Assembly (NCBI GenBank): GCA_964017195.1
Contig: OZ024889.1
Span: 58,041,574-58,105,573, forward strand
Reading direction: 5' to 3'
DNA: 64,000 nucleotides
Source of the DNA: Siderastrea radians
Lineage: Eukaryota > Cnidaria > Anthozoa > Scleractinia > Rhizangiidae
A program made the position numbers and the translations under genes. The notes under the pieces were generated by a model that was given only the letters and a program-made list of their open reading frames with translations, ran no database searches and had not been told where the DNA came from. Below are positions 35,261 to 48,223 of the stretch, piece after piece. Positions within the stretch are counted from its first letter, which is position 1. Every line of letters starts with the position of its first letter.

Positions 35261-37760
35261 GATTCCTGCGATGCTGAAAATGATATTTTTTACGTGTTGC
35301 GGGGCGTGTTTCCTGTGAACTGTGTCGCAACATTTAGTGAAGTCAGCGAATGAACTAACCGTGCCAGTCCTCCGCGCTGTTTGTCACTGTTTGTTTCTAT
35401 CACACAGACTGATACTAACCTTAGTACTCTAATATTGATTTGCTACAGGTTTTTAAAACTTGGCTAACTTTGTTTGTAAAAATTGTGCTAGAATCGCCGA
35501 AGAAGGTAGAGTCCTGTATCTCAAATGCCAGGGCGGATAAGGTGCTAATTCTCGTATATTTATCCTTAAAAGTCCAGGCACCTAACCTCTTGTGATCTAA
35601 GCGTGGAAAATTTGTCGACCCCCTATTTGCCCACTGTTAGTAGCCCAAGCTCGCAGTATTTGAGCACAACAATGTAAACCCTCTAGGCCGTCATATATCA
35701 TTCATTTTCGAGGAGGTCAATAGCCTCAAATAGTGATTGTAGACCACACTGTTTTGCCTGGCTTTCTCTAAAAATCACTCTCACAGGCAACAAAAGTCTC
35801 CTTTAACTAACGAAGACCCCTTAGTAAAAGTAAACAATTAAACAAAGCGTGATTTTGTTCTTGAGCTCACTTTTTTTTAAGTTCATTTCCCCTTACCCTT
35901 TTCGGACATGTGGAGTCGAATTCGACTCCTTCAGAGATAAAACCTTTTCCCCTTCCATTGACAGTCAATTTTTGCTTATATGAAGCTGCAATGTTAATGA
36001 TACTATTCAGCGGTTATCTAGGCTCGATAAACACGAACTCGGCCATCATCTTTTACGACAAAGAATATTCCATTTTCTCTAAGGTTTCGCCGCTGGTGGG
36101 TTTGTTTACGTGGCCACGAACTGTTTTGGAGATGGTTTTGAGGGATGGCAGTGATCTCAAGGACGAAGAAGGTCACGAGGAACTTGACAACGATCCATGA
36201 AACTGCCCTTCTGACGAAGAGAGTTTCTGTGAAAGATCGGTTCGACCTTCACTGCCATGCGACATGCCTTCGCAGCCGGGAAGTAAGGATTTAGTATATA
36301 TTTCCCTTCATCTTTTCAGAGAAAGTTTGAGAATCGTTAGCTAAATGTTTTTAGCCAAGTGATCGATGATAATAATATTTTTTATTATATGGAGGAGAGT
36401 GTTTTACTGGGAACCAAACCACTCGTAGACTCCATACGCCACTCCATCCGGGACCCGAGTGGCGTATTTTCCGTATGTCACGCTTTTGAGTGTCATATCG
36501 TTCAATGACGTCATGATTCCCGCCTTTTCTACTTTGTTGAATGAACTGAATACGTCGTTGCCTCAGTGTTGTTTAGAATTATGGCGGTGGCAAGCAAGTT
36601 TGTTTTACTAAACGATGAACGAGTGAAAGAGTTTTCCGAAAGCTTCGACAATGAAAACACAAAAAAGAAGACCTTGTAAAGAATTTCTCGACACTTGCGA
36701 CGAAATGAGAATAAAAATAGGCAATTTCAGATGTTTTGTCTCCATATAATAAAAAGAACATTACACGTTGGCTCGAAGTTATGAATTTTATGTTCTCGTG
36801 GCAAACACAATATCAATATATTGTGTTTGCCACTCGAACATAAAATTCATATCTTCTCGCCACCGTGTAATATCCTCTACGTATATAACATACTATATGT
36901 AATCATGATATTGAGAACAAGTATTGATCATTTTAAGTGGAGTTGTGCAAGGTGGGTATTTATAGTCTCACACAGGGGGCCCACAGAGCCAGTGTTTGCA
37001 ATCCAGCCTGGCATCTAACGACTTGTCGACCTAGAAAGTCGGATCAAAGGCCAAAGAGCTTATCACTGCAGTGGCGTTCTTCCGCTTTGTTTTGCAAGAC
37101 GCTGCTTTGACCTCAGTTTTGTTCAAGGTTCCAACGCCTTGCAGCCAGGTAAAACGTGATTCCAAAATTCGGAAGACGTCTTGCAGGAAAAGAGTAGATG
37201 CTCGCCCCCCTCCCCCCCCCCCCCAATTCCGGTTATGTTCAGGCTGTTTTGCACCTCTGAATTAGTCGGGTGATATTAGACCGACATATTTGTATGGAGA
37301 GTTGGCGAGAAATCTTTTCTCGTTAGAGCATGTAGAATTTGGAACTGTATAGTTGACGAACTTGATTTTAGTTTAGTGACCTTAACATCATTTAAATCGG
37401 TTTTGTTTAATTATTATAAGACCTCGTAAGTCACTTCTTTTGACTGCGAAGACCCGCGTACGTTTAAGACTGTTTGTTTAAAATGTAATAGTGTCCGTCT
37501 GCTGACTCGTCCGATCTCTTGTTGTATGTAGTTAGTCTCTTTTTTGTTTTATTTTCATTCTTAACATTTCATACTCTTTTTATTTTATCCGGGCTCGCTG
37601 TAATTGGCCTCAGCTGTTGCGGTGTCCCAGCCAAATCCCTTCTTTAGTTTAGTTACGTTGTATGTTTTGTTTTCTTTGGCGAAGCTAATAAAATTAAAAT
37701 AAAAAATAAAATAAAATAGATTCTGGATGACGTTTAGCCGTGCGCAACGTTGGGCACATG
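35261..37760. other. non-coding stretch with palindromic MITE-like repeats
   Basis: 35460-35700 shares a block with 40510-40670, 42840-42960, 47680-47770, 58250-58370 and 61990-62080 (marker 'gtatctcaaatgcca...'), which shows common descent of the flanks. A 96-codon open frame at 35910-36200 has no recognisable domain. A long hairpin lies at 36760. Confidence 0.5.
36760..36872. repeat. 50-bp-arm inverted repeat (MITE-like hairpin)
   Basis: The left arm from ATTACACG to ACACAATAT is mirrored by ATATTGTGTTT to CGTGTAAT with about 4 bp between and a few mismatches. No coding content. Typical of foldback MITEs. Confidence 0.85.
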
Positions 37761-38033
37761 GTGGACCCTTAACGTCTATATAGTTGATGTTCCTCAAAAA
37801 TTTTATCATTACTGCTTAAATAATTAATGTTCGCTGCCTGTGGCTCAGAGGGTCTAAAAATAATGTTAGAGTAATTGTCACTGAAATCAACGGCAACTGC
37901 AAGAGGTGCAACGGTAACTGCAAAATCACTCATGGTCATCGCTGCAAAAAAGAAAAAAGAAAAGAAATGACATTAATTTCTGTAAACAATCTGAACGCAG
38001 ATGTATGACAAAGGTAGTGTAACGAAGCATTAC

Positions 38034-39433
38034 CGTTTTCACAGTTTTTCCCTGTGTATGCTGCTTTGCATTCGCAAATTTAACCTCCCAGGGTAGGAGT
38101 AATAGGATCCACCGTTTTGGCCCGGGTTGGCGTCTCTACAAATAGCTGTGAAGAAAACCCAGAGAAGATCAAAAGCATGAACATCAACTAAGGGTAGATG
38201 GAAAAGATCAGGATCAGAGGGACTGAAATACAGCAGGACGTGGAGGAATTCACATACTTGGGAACTGAGGTGAGAACCAATGAGGCACTAACGAGGATAT
38301 CAAAAAATGAAAGTAAAAAGAAAGCACAGGAAGCCTTCGTTATGTTGAAGCCAATGACGCCAGGCATTTCGATTAAACGCCAAAGTAAGGATGTTCACCA
38401 ACAACGTAAAATTGGTCTTTCTTTATGGATTAGAGACTTAGAGACTTGGAGATAAAAATTATTGTCCATGAAAGTGTTATCAAGTCTTATTACAATGTAA
38501 TATTAATTTTTCTTAGGTAGGTAGTTAGTCACACGTACACACGACCCCTCAAGCATGTATTTGCTTTAAAACAGATCGTGGTTAAATAAAGGTTTCAACT
38601 CAACTCAACTTAATCAACAAGTGCCTGAATGAGGTACATTCTAAAGTAAGGTGACCAAATACCATCAGCAACAACACCCTGTGGCGGCTAACCAACCAGC
38701 AGCCAATAAACAGAACAATTAGAACTCGTAGGTGGAGATGGATAGGTCACACGTTGAAAAGGAAGGACTCCAGCATCAGCAAACAAGCCCTAAAGTGAAA
38801 TCCTCAAGAACGGCAAAAAAGAGGGAGGCCAAAGAACACCTGGTGCAGAGGTCTAACATTCGACTTTGGTCACGTCAGAAAGACTTGGGAAGGGTCAAAG
38901 AACATTGCCCAGAACGGAGAAATTTAACTGCAGGAGATAATGTAAGAATATAACCCATGGCGATGGATTTAGGATTTCGTCTGTGTTCTCCTGATTATGA
39001 TTTATTTTCAAGTTTGATACCTTTAAAATCTTTACAATCCATTAGTGAGTCATCTGCGATGGGCATTAAACGAAAGTGAATGTCTTTAATAGTTCTGCAT
39101 TACAATTGACCCAACTTTCAAACAAGATATCGTTCAGATTGTTTCATCTCACCATCGATCATCTTGCAACACTTGAACTTTCCGGTGCAGTACAGCTTGT
39201 TGCAACCGCCTTTATAGAGACCCGTCATGTAATAACAATTCGCACATTTTCCCCAGCCTTTTTTGTCCAAGGATAAACCAGTGTCATCCGCATTGTAGCA
39301 GTGGAGGTAACTGTTCGGTAGATTGTTGGGTTTACAGCAGCGACCTTCCGGGATGGAGTATAGCCAATTCCCGTCATTACGATATAATCCCTGCATATAG
39401 TATCCATCTGGACAAACGGCCCAACGGTTGTTA
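38034..39433 (-). pseudogene. cysteine-rich repeat plus EGF gene, copy D remnant
   Basis: Exon 2 (39433-39153) is open and encodes half a repeat and a full repeat (WAVCPDGYYMQGLYRNDG; CANCYYMTGLYKGGC), with acceptor TTCTTCAG and donor GATG/GTGAGA. The EGF exon (38145-38034) is still bounded by CAG and GTAATG but is decayed. Two of the EGF cysteines are Gly and Tyr, and it is 112 bp instead of 114, so the frame is lost after PG. No exon 1 with a signal peptide was found upstream. A LINE fragment sits in the intron. Not expected to make a functional protein. Confidence 0.8.
38180..38950 (+). mobile_element. non-LTR retrotransposon 3' fragment (RT C-terminus)
   Basis: Positions 38198-38455 encode EEFTYLGTEVRTNEALTRIS and GISIKRQSK. 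Positions 38650-38945 encode NNTLWRLTNQQ, RTRRWRWIGHTLK and KRGRPKNTW. These are the conserved end of RTE/CR1-like endonuclease-RT proteins. About 170 bp at 38456-38625, ending in 'ttcaactcaactcaac', splits the two parts and is probably a later insertion. Several stops are present. It lies within the intron of copy D on the opposite strand. Confidence 0.8.
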
Positions 39434-39764
39434 CTGAAGAAAAATAGTCGAACAAAAAGTTGTGTTTTCCTTGTTGCGAGTTAAATCTCTCAACACCATT
39501 CCTACATTATTTGTTTAAGTACTCACAATGCTAGCACGGTAAGTTAGAGTGATTTTCTTTAACTTAGATATTTAAATCCTGGATATCCTTTGCACCTTCA
39601 ACTATCAAAAATCTCCAATTATTTGACTTTTTGACAAGTTGATGGTGCGTTGGTTGATTCTGGGACTCGTATCTCTGATGGCGCGTTAGGGAGCGGTTTG
39701 ATCAAGCAGTATACAGGGGGCCTGTTAAAATTAACCTAGTGAAGTATTACCTAGATTGCCACGA

Positions 39765-39855
39765 GTCTCACAGTAGCTCATTGGTTAGACAATCCCGCCC
39801 GAATCCGACCGGGGTATGGAAGGTTTTAGGTTTGACTCCCCTCAGGGCCTCGTAT
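39765..39855 (+). repeat. tRNA-derived SINE head, copy 3 (decayed)
   Basis: Box A-like TAGCTCATTGGTTAGACAAT and a weak box B (AGGTTTGACTCCC). Same family as copies in introns of copy C, and in the homologous intron position upstream of exon 2 of copy D, but without the 92-bp MITE. Confidence 0.65.
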
Positions 39856-39937
39856 CTCTGACCGTCAAGCAACAGTCAAACAACATGAACGGTTCTTCTT
39901 GCAAAGTTGAATGTTAAAACAAGGCATTCAACATGTA

Positions 39938-40122
39938 GCCTGTGCCGGAATCTCGGTTAGTGGGGACGAGCGAAAAAGCGGGCGAACGAGCCAAAAAAAA
40001 AAAAAAAAAAAAAAACCACAGGAAAAACGTCTAGTCTCTCCCAAGCGCCCACACGTTTTTTCTCGCCAGTTTGTTTTCTCGATCCGCTTCTCCGACTATC
40101 TTGGAGCCTGGAACAGACTAAG
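39938..40122. mobile_element. possible MITE with AGCCTG(T)TCC ends and internal poly-A
   Basis: The left end AGCCTGTGCC and right end GGAGCCTGGAACAGACT are imperfect inverse copies of the ends of the 92-bp MITE. The interior has a run of about 22 A. Assignment is tentative. Confidence 0.4.
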
Positions 40123-43100
40123 TTATCGATGTTTCACAAATTTGATGATCTTGTTTGTATCACACAAAATACGAACTTCGTTAATCTAATTTAAATTTTT
40201 TAGCGGTCTTTTTTAAACTTGGCTAGGTTTAGCTACAATCGTGGCCAGAACGTTTGGGACACTAAGCCAAATTTTTAGTAACACGTTAATAATATCTTCT
40301 CCCCCTCCTCCCCCCAAACAATGTTGACTGTCCAGAGTCCAACACATCCCGGATATCTTGTACAGTTTCTGTACTTCAACTTTGTTTAGGGGGAGCGGGG
40401 GAAAGAACTTTGTAAAATGCTTTTGAGGGGTTTATGTCATCGCCCATTTTCAATTTGCTCACAAAAAGATTAAGAAAAGGCCAAGTGTCCCTTAACCAAT
40501 TGGCCAGGATTGCAGGTTTAGATGTGATTTTGCGTTCAAATTGCCGAGGAAGGGAGAGTCTTGTATCTCAAAGCCTAGGACGGTTAAGCGGCAATGGTGA
40601 CTTCTTGTCTCGCCGACCCCTTCTGTTTTAGCAATTTTGCCCACCGCTAGCACAAGCTCAGCACCCTCTTGGTCGTCTTATTATTCATTGTTGCTTGCTG
40701 TGGGAGTTGTTGTGGAAAATATTAACTGTTCTAAATGTAAATTTTAAGTTCTCTTTTGAACTCACTCACTTGATCTGCGGTTTAGTCCATCACGTTGGAG
40801 TAATCTGGCTGCTCTTTACAAAACCAAGCGATCGAGTAATCAACTTAAAATGGAAGAGAGGGAGAAGGTATTATATTAGATATTTCCGCAGTCAAAAGAA
40901 ACCTTAGTTGTGATTGTTTGGCAGAGGCACAGCACTCGGTTTGTTGAAGAGATGATCCTATATTATATGTGACAATTCTTATGCAAAGCAAATAAAGTTT
41001 GATAAATAATTGTTTTCAAATCGGCATCCTCTACTCTCTGATAGAAAACAATCGCTCACGCTACTGTCCTCAAAAAACAAAATTTCTAAGTGACAGCTAA
41101 AACTACTAATTAAAAACTACTTAACGTAACGTAACCATTTATGCCTGGGTAAATCCCTTGTGGTTCTCCTTTTAAATTTATCTCCCGGAAAGAACTAGCC
41201 TGTACGATGATGTTGTTTCTTTAATTTTTCAACTGATATTATGCACATTGATTAACATTTCTGGATGAGAAAAGAGATTCATTAATGTTCATTGTTGAGT
41301 GGCAATTCCCACGGCTATAAATGAAATCGAACAGCTGGATAAATAGCGATTTGGAAGTATTGTTATTTTCTTTGAAATGGGGCAAACATGTGATGAATCT
41401 AAATATCACCAAGAAATTCTGTGAAAGATTTCTCTTGAGGGATGTATCCTGTCTGAAAAGCGAGTAATCATGGACATAATTTGTCTACAACTATTTCCTT
41501 AAAGCGTTAAGACCAATACATGTATTTTTTCTTTTGGAAATTATCTGCTTATAAATCCGAGGTAGATCGTTAGGCTTAAAATGACAAAGTTTTATTTTAT
41601 TTTTTGGGTGTGATAATGCCATTAACTCATAAATGTGTTCCTGTGTATTCCACATTTTGTTTTATCTTTGTCCGTTTTACTCAAAACTGTTACAATCGAA
41701 CCTCGATATTACGAAGTGCGAAGAAGGGACAGGCAATAAGTTTTCGTTACAACGAAGTAAGTTTCTTCCGGTTTTTAACTCATGGAGACCCATAGGTTTA
41801 AAACGTGTTATAGGAAGGGGACAAAAAAAATTCGGTCAATCGGTCGGTCGATCCGCCGTAAACGTTTATCGTTGATGATATCCTGTGGGGTGGAAAAGGA
41901 AGAAGGCTTATCTTTTGCGTTTGGTTTTGTTGGGGACAGTTCTTATCAAAAGTCGCTATGTGTGCTATCTGCCACAAAGCAGTCACGCAAACTGATACAG
42001 GTAACGCCATTTTATAAAACTTCTGGTATTCCTCTCTGTGTTGTAAAATACTGAAAATGTGAGGGTTTAAGGAGAATTCAAACGCTTCATCCCAGGAACT
42101 ACGTGTATCCACGCAGACTACTTATTAACAGCATTTCATCTTCACGAGTAAGCTCTCGGGAGTCTGATTCTCTTTTTTGGACCAGTTAGTAATTATGAAA
42201 ACACATTCATGTCGACTTCAGTCATGGCTAAAGTAGATATGAAAACTACTATCATGAGTGAACAGAGAACACATTGAACACAAACCCCCGCCAGGCACTG
42301 AACTTGTTTCACAACGTGCAATTTGCATCGATCGTAACGAAATTTCGAAAGGAGGAGAAGTCGGCAAATTTGTCCGAGGTGTGCATCACGGAATGTCACA
42401 CCAACGGATTAACGAACCTTTCATGAAATGTCTGTAAGTTCCCTCTGGTTTTTATTTTTTTGACCCCTTAGTAATTTTGAAAACACACTAGATTCATGTC
42501 CACTTCGTGGCTAAAGCAGATAAGAAAACTACATCTCTGAATGGAAAGAGAGCACTCTAAACACGAACACCAGACAGGCAGCTTTTTTCTCAACGCCGTA
42601 TATTTGTATCGCTTGAAACGAAATTGCGAGAGAAGTTGCAAGAAAGATTACTCCGATTGTCGACAGCAATATCACACTCTATTAAGATGCAGGTTACACA
42701 GTGTGTAACCCACACTATAATATAGTGTGATGTTCCACAAATTTGGGGAGTTTACTAAAAATTAAAGCTCTGTGATTGTTTCTTTCAGACATAAATGCGA
42801 ACGTTCGTTAGCCTTTTCTTTTATTTTGAAGTTTGGCTAAGTTTCGGTGTAATTTTGCGTTCAAATTTCCCAAAAAGGGAGAGACGTGTATCTCAAATGC
42901 CAGGACGACTAAGGAGCAACTTTTTGTCCTCTTGTCGACTGTGGCAAAGGGTAAAAAAAATTGTCTTTGGGGGCAAATGCGTCCTGATTTTTTTCTTGGG
43001 CGATGAAAAAGGGAAAAATCACTCTCACAGGTAAGAGTAGGAGTAAGGTATTTACAGGTATCTTAGTAATAACAAGAGCTCCTAGTAATAATTACAATAA

Positions 43101-43940
43101 CGGAGGAAGCTTTCATGTTTCTGACTTCATCGACTCTACATCGAACTAACGAACAACCCCTAACAACTAACGAGCAACCCGGAAGTTAAAAAAAAAACAT
43201 AAGCAAGGCATGTTTTTGTTTTTTAACTCTATTTTATTTTTCAGTTTATTTCCCTTCAAATCTTTTACAATCGTCTTCTGTGTAGGCCCTTAACTCATTA
43301 TTCTTAATTCGAGCTTTATTTAACTTTTAAATAAGGCTTCCCTTTTTGGGATTAAGCTTCCTTTATCCTTTATCCAACTGCAAATTATCGGGCGGTGAAA
43401 TATCAACCTTAAAGAAAAGAAAAACAATTATTTACCCAGTATACGAAGAAAACGAAAAAAAAAACACTTCAAGCTTTCTTTTCTTGTAGACTGTCTGGGT
43501 AAAAGGAAAATTTCACATCTGGTAACCCAATCTCGTGTAAGTCACGATAGATTGGGTTTTCCTTCATTGAAGGAAAGGGCAGCTGCAAGACTGATTCTTC
43601 AATATAATCAAGAAATATAACTGTTCCTTGAGGCTGTCGCCTTTTTTCTTGAATCGAAACCTTACGAAAACCAAAATAAATCCATAGATATCTCAGTACG
43701 TTATGGGGTAGCTTGGACATACATGAATTGAAAAACAAAATCACCAATTGGTAACCATTCGAGAAAATCATAAGTCTGAAAGCAGCTCTTCATTTATCAG
43801 TTACAAACTGCAAACATTTGTCAGATGAACCACAACTCGCGTTGATTCGTTTTTTAAACCAGATAATTAATTGTCGATGAACTCAACGGAAGCTTTGAGG
43901 ACGGGCAATCGTACCTTTGCTGCCTCTCGTTGGACGCTAA
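40123..43940. other. duplicated flank between copies D and E
   Basis: 40740-41060 matches 46740-46990 and 61260-61430. 41750-42186 matches 53590-53885. 42640-43090 matches 58040-58500 and 43200-43600 matches 58620-59010. A 100-codon open frame at 43469-43771 is only partly kept at 58776-59020 and is more likely 3'UTR of copy E than a gene. Confidence 0.6.
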
Positions 43941-43945
43941 ATCAC

Positions 43946-45833
43946 TTACGATGGGGCTGTAAAAAAAAAGAAATGACTTTAATTACAAGATCAATCTAAA
44001 AGCAGATAAAAGCAGATACTTAAAGCAAGGTAACTTGACATTACCGGTTTGACAGTTTCGTCCTGTGTATCCAGATTTGCATTCGCAAACGTAGCCTCCC
44101 TGTGGGTCGGAGTAACAACTTCCGCCGTTTTGGCATGGGTTGGTGTGAGCGCAAATATCTGTAAAGAATAAATACAGAGAAAATTGTTTTAAGAAATGTT
44201 AATCTCGGTAGTAGGTGCTGGTCCTTTTAATAACAACATACTCTGCAGAGTTATCCAACCCACAGCGTTTCACTATTTATTACAGATACTTGACCACGGA
44301 GATACTGGCCAGGGGATTACGTTACAACACAGATACCTTACTAAAAAAGATTCCGATGAGAATATACTGAGATGCTGGTGTGACCACAAGTTCCGCAAGA
44401 CAACTATAATGTAATCAAAACTCACCAACAATCATTCTGCAACACTTTAGCTCCTCAATGCAGTACAGTTCATTACAGTCTGATTTATAGAAACCAGCCA
44501 CGTAGTAGCCGTCTTTCTTGCATTCGCTAAGCCCACGGTTGTCAAACGAGCCCCATATGTTCTCGTTGTAGCAGTCTTCGTACTGATCAGGAAATATATT
44601 CGGCTTACAGCACTTGGCCTCTTCAATTTTATACAACCAGCCGTCACCGCTGTTGCGGTAGAGACCTTGGAGGAAGGATCCATTTGGACAAAGGGCCCAG
44701 ACGTGGAAGCTAAAGATTTAAAATTGTATAATAGCAAAAATGAATGAAACGCTCCTTGAATGTTAAAGCTATATTGCAATCACTAGGGCAAGCACAAGAT
44801 TCCAAACGATGTTTTTGAAAGGCGAACGCTATCATTTGACCAAAACAGTTTTGAACCTGTGATTACGCTTATTTCAGAAGGTGCTTTGTTGTACGGAGTT
44901 GTGATTTTACTTTCACTTGCAAGTGCTTCCGCACAGACTAGCTTTACTAGTGAAACAGCGATATAATGACAAAAAGATAACAAAGTTTTAACCACTATTT
45001 TCTCGAAACAAGTTGCCATGCTGGTACTTTAAAACTCAGAAACAGCAGCTCGCATCCCACCGTGGGAGGCCTTGTTCTATAACCTAAGTTCTCTCATGCT
45101 AAGTGGTTGATTAGTTTTAAAACTGTCCCGTCAGCTGTCCCGTTTCTTATGAATAGAAAAAAGGTTTGTATATCCACCCATCCTAGGATGTAGCCCCAAT
45201 GTTCTAGCGGAAACTGCAAACCTCAAAAAATAATAATAATAATAACGTAGCAAGGACGAGAACCAACAACAAACTCAACCCACATCCGACACCGGGACCG
45301 GGAACCGAACCCGGGCCACATTGGTGGAAAGCGAGTGCTCTCACCACTGCGCCATCGCTGCTTCCCATGATCTTGCTCCTGCCGTCAAATTTGACTGATT
45401 CGTGATTCCCGTTTTGTGGGTAGCAATCCTTTCCAATCTATTATGAGAAGCTATGTATGCTGCAAGACTGCACGGCATCCTTCAAAGTGCCATTAGCGGT
45501 AGGCAATAAACGAGAAAAGGCCCTAATAGTTGTCTTGCGAACTTACTTGTCAAGAGTGCCCCACCAGTTAGTGTGTTGACAAGTTGATGGCGTGTTGTTA
45601 TATGGCGAAAGAGCTGTACAGCACTTTGCTTCTTCAATTGAATAGATCTCATCATCTGATTCTCTATCATTCCTCCACAGCCCCTTTATGTACTGTGTTG
45701 ATGAGTCACACGTTGCCCAACCTTGATGATCAAACGCTCCCCACCAGTTGGCCATTTGACATGAAGCTTCAGAGTTCTGAATGCAACACGTATTCAGGAC
45801 TAGCAGACTGACCAAAAAGTTTTGAAGTTTCAT
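43946..45833 (-). CDS. secreted three-repeat cysteine-rich protein with EGF domain, copy E (four exons)
   Basis: Exons: 45833-45547, 44709-44426, 44158-44045 and 43956 down to the TAA at 43948-43946. Lengths 287, 284, 114 and 11 sum to 232 codons, with GT-AG introns and matching phases. Exon 1 gives a signal peptide ([17 protein letters not shown]) and repeat 1 ([31 protein letters not shown]). Exons 1-2 complete repeat 2, and exon 2 ends with repeat 3 ([20 protein letters not shown]). The phase-1 third exon is one EGF domain with all six cysteines ([15 protein letters not shown]...[12 protein letters not shown]). The protein ends with a three-residue tail. Likely secreted or in the extracellular matrix; the EGF suggests protein contacts. 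The last exon is the least certain part. Confidence 0.8.
45226..45367 (-). repeat. coral-type tRNA-derived SINE in intron 1 of copy E
   Basis: On the minus strand it starts GATGGCGCAGTGGTGAGAGC (box A) and has GGTTCGGTTCC (box B), then GTGGGTTGAGTTTGTTG, and ends in (ATT)n. The homologous site in copy F (around 60056) is empty, so it entered after the duplication. Confidence 0.85.
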
Positions 45834-45985
45834 GCTAAAAAAAATATAGCATGAAAACTGCGGCCTTAATCTGTTGTTTAGTCTGTTGTCTGTTGTATTT
45901 TGCATTTTGTATTTTGTATTTTTACTTACGGCTACTTGAAAAGCAGCCCGCTGAATGTATTTTTTACCGTGATAAAATAAAGGCC

Positions 45986-45986
<1 letters not shown>

Positions 45987-46041
<55 letters not shown>
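45987..46041 (+). repeat. (ATT)n microsatellite
   Basis: About eighteen ATT triplets, following a TAAAGGC-type sequence as often seen at the 3' end of SINE/MITE insertions. Absent in the homologous position upstream of copy F. Confidence 0.95.
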
Positions 46042-48223
46042 GCTTAGATTCTAAAGGCGATTTCTAATCGCCTGTGTACGGGCAATTTCCGCTGCTCTTT
46101 CACTACGAATTTGAGACATCAAAATGCAGAAAACAACCTTAGCTTGTTAAAGAAATTTAGGCTATTTTCATGTTATAATGGGCATATTTTAAGCTGCACA
46201 TTATGGAACCTCGATTGTATATCTGGTAAACAGGAAAACGAAGAATGGAGAAGGAAACGAACGATGGACAAGGGAATATGCTTCCTTTTGGCTGCTAGTT
46301 TCTTCGCTGGAAACATGTTTTTAAAAATAAAAAGATACTCGCAAAGGCTGACTCGAGGATAAGGTACGTAAGGAGCAGAGACTCCAAGTAATGGGCTTCC
46401 ATAAAACAAACTGGCTGAAGTTCACTGTTTAGAAGTTATCAATTTAGGTTAGTCTATCCTCTTTACTATCCTGTAGCAACGTGCTTTCGCTTGTATCTGC
46501 AGCCAAGGAAACAAATGCAAAAAATTGTGCAATTTACGGCCATACTGGCCGTAGCCAGTATGAAGCAAACCAAGGCACTTGCCTCAATCATTTTTTCTTT
46601 TTCTCAGTCATTTTTTTCGTTTAACACCGTAATTACCTAGGGCTGAGAATTTAACCATGGAAATTGCTTCAGTCATACTTTTTTTCTGGCCACGGCCCTG
46701 ATAATAAGTAAATCCTTTTACCTTTTAGTTTTCAGCTCGTTGGAGCAATCTGGTAGCTCTTTACAACACCTAGTGGATGATCAATTCTAAATGGAAGAGT
46801 CGGAGAATGTCTAATATTAGCTATTTCCGCAGTCAAAAGAAGCCTTAGTTATGTTTGCCTGTCAGAGCACAACACTATAAGCTTGTAAGGGACGATCCAA
46901 TATTATATGTGACAATTTTTATGCAAAGCAAATAAAGCTTCGTAAATAATTGCTTTCAAATCGACATAATCAACTCGTTGATAGAAAACAATCGCTCACA
47001 CTAAGTCCTCAGAATACAAAATTTCTTCTCATTTCTATTTTGAGTACGGCACACAATTTCGTTGTTTTCGGTTGTAATTGTTCAGTGGTTTGCTTAAAAC
47101 TACCAAACTACTTGTTTTGTACGACGTGCCAACTTCGGCGCCTTGATCTAATTAATTAAAAGGCATAAATTGCTTACTAAAACTATATGGTTTTACACAA
47201 CCATTAGCTCGAGAAATCTTTTGCAGTTTGCCTTTTAAATCTATCTGTTTATTAGCTAGGAGTGCTTTCTCTTGGGTTTAAAGAAATTAAGCAACCTGAA
47301 AGAATTAACCTGTACAATGAAGAAGGAAATTATTTCTTTAATTCTCAACTGATATTATGCGCATTGATTAACAATGATTGTTGAGAAAATAAATTAGTTG
47401 ATGTTGAGTGGCAAAATTCCCACGGATATCAATGAAATCGAACAGCTGGGTATAGAGGGATTTGAAAGATTTTTACTTTTTTCGTTAAAATGGGGCAAAC
47501 ATGTGATGAAACAAAATATTAACCAAAAATCTGGTTGAAAGATTTTTCCTCTTGAGGGGTTTAGCCGGGCTGAAAAGCGAGTGATCATTGGCATAATTTG
47601 TCTACAATTATTTCCTTCAAACTTTGAAACAAATTTTTGGAAATTATCTGCTTATAAATCAAGGCCAGAACGGTCAGGGGTACAAACTTCTTGTTTGCCG
47701 ACCCCTTTCGTTTTAGCAATTTTGCCCAGGAGTAGCCCAAGCTCAGCACCCTCTTGGTCGCCTTATCATTCTTGTTGCCGATTATAGGAGTTTTTATAGG
47801 AACTGATATGACCTGTACTAAATGTAAACTACAGATATCTTTTCAACTCGCGTAAGGCTTGTTCTCCGGTTTCCTTAGAATCATTTTTCTTACTATTTTT
47901 TATTTATTTATTGTTATATAATAAGGCATCGTAAAGAAAATAGGCAACCAATAAGAATTACCCTAAACCATAGGTAACCTGTAATGTGCGAGGAAAAAGG
48001 AAATTCTTTCTGGTTTTCTACTGATAATGCACATTGATTAAGATGTTTGTCGAGTAAACACATTAACTGACGTTGAATGGTAAAATTCCCACGGAAAAAA
48101 CAGCTATGTAAATGGCAATTTTGAAGAATTTTGATTTTGATCATGTAACAGTCATTCTAGAGCGGCAAACATGAGACGAAAAAGGCTTAATCACAACTTA
48201 GTCAAAGAAGAGACAACGATTTC

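Noticed and set aside
35910..36200. 96-codon open frame with hydrophobic segments
   Set aside because: No homologue recognised, no splice or start context, not conserved in the other duplicated flanks.
38198..38953. Two separate small genes on the plus strand
   Set aside because: Both are pieces of one non-LTR RT C-terminus split by a short insertion.
43469..43771. 100-codon open frame ending PDSLQEKKA
   Set aside because: The sister locus (58776-59129) keeps only the last third in frame; it lies after the stop of copy E and is better explained as 3'UTR or retained repeat.
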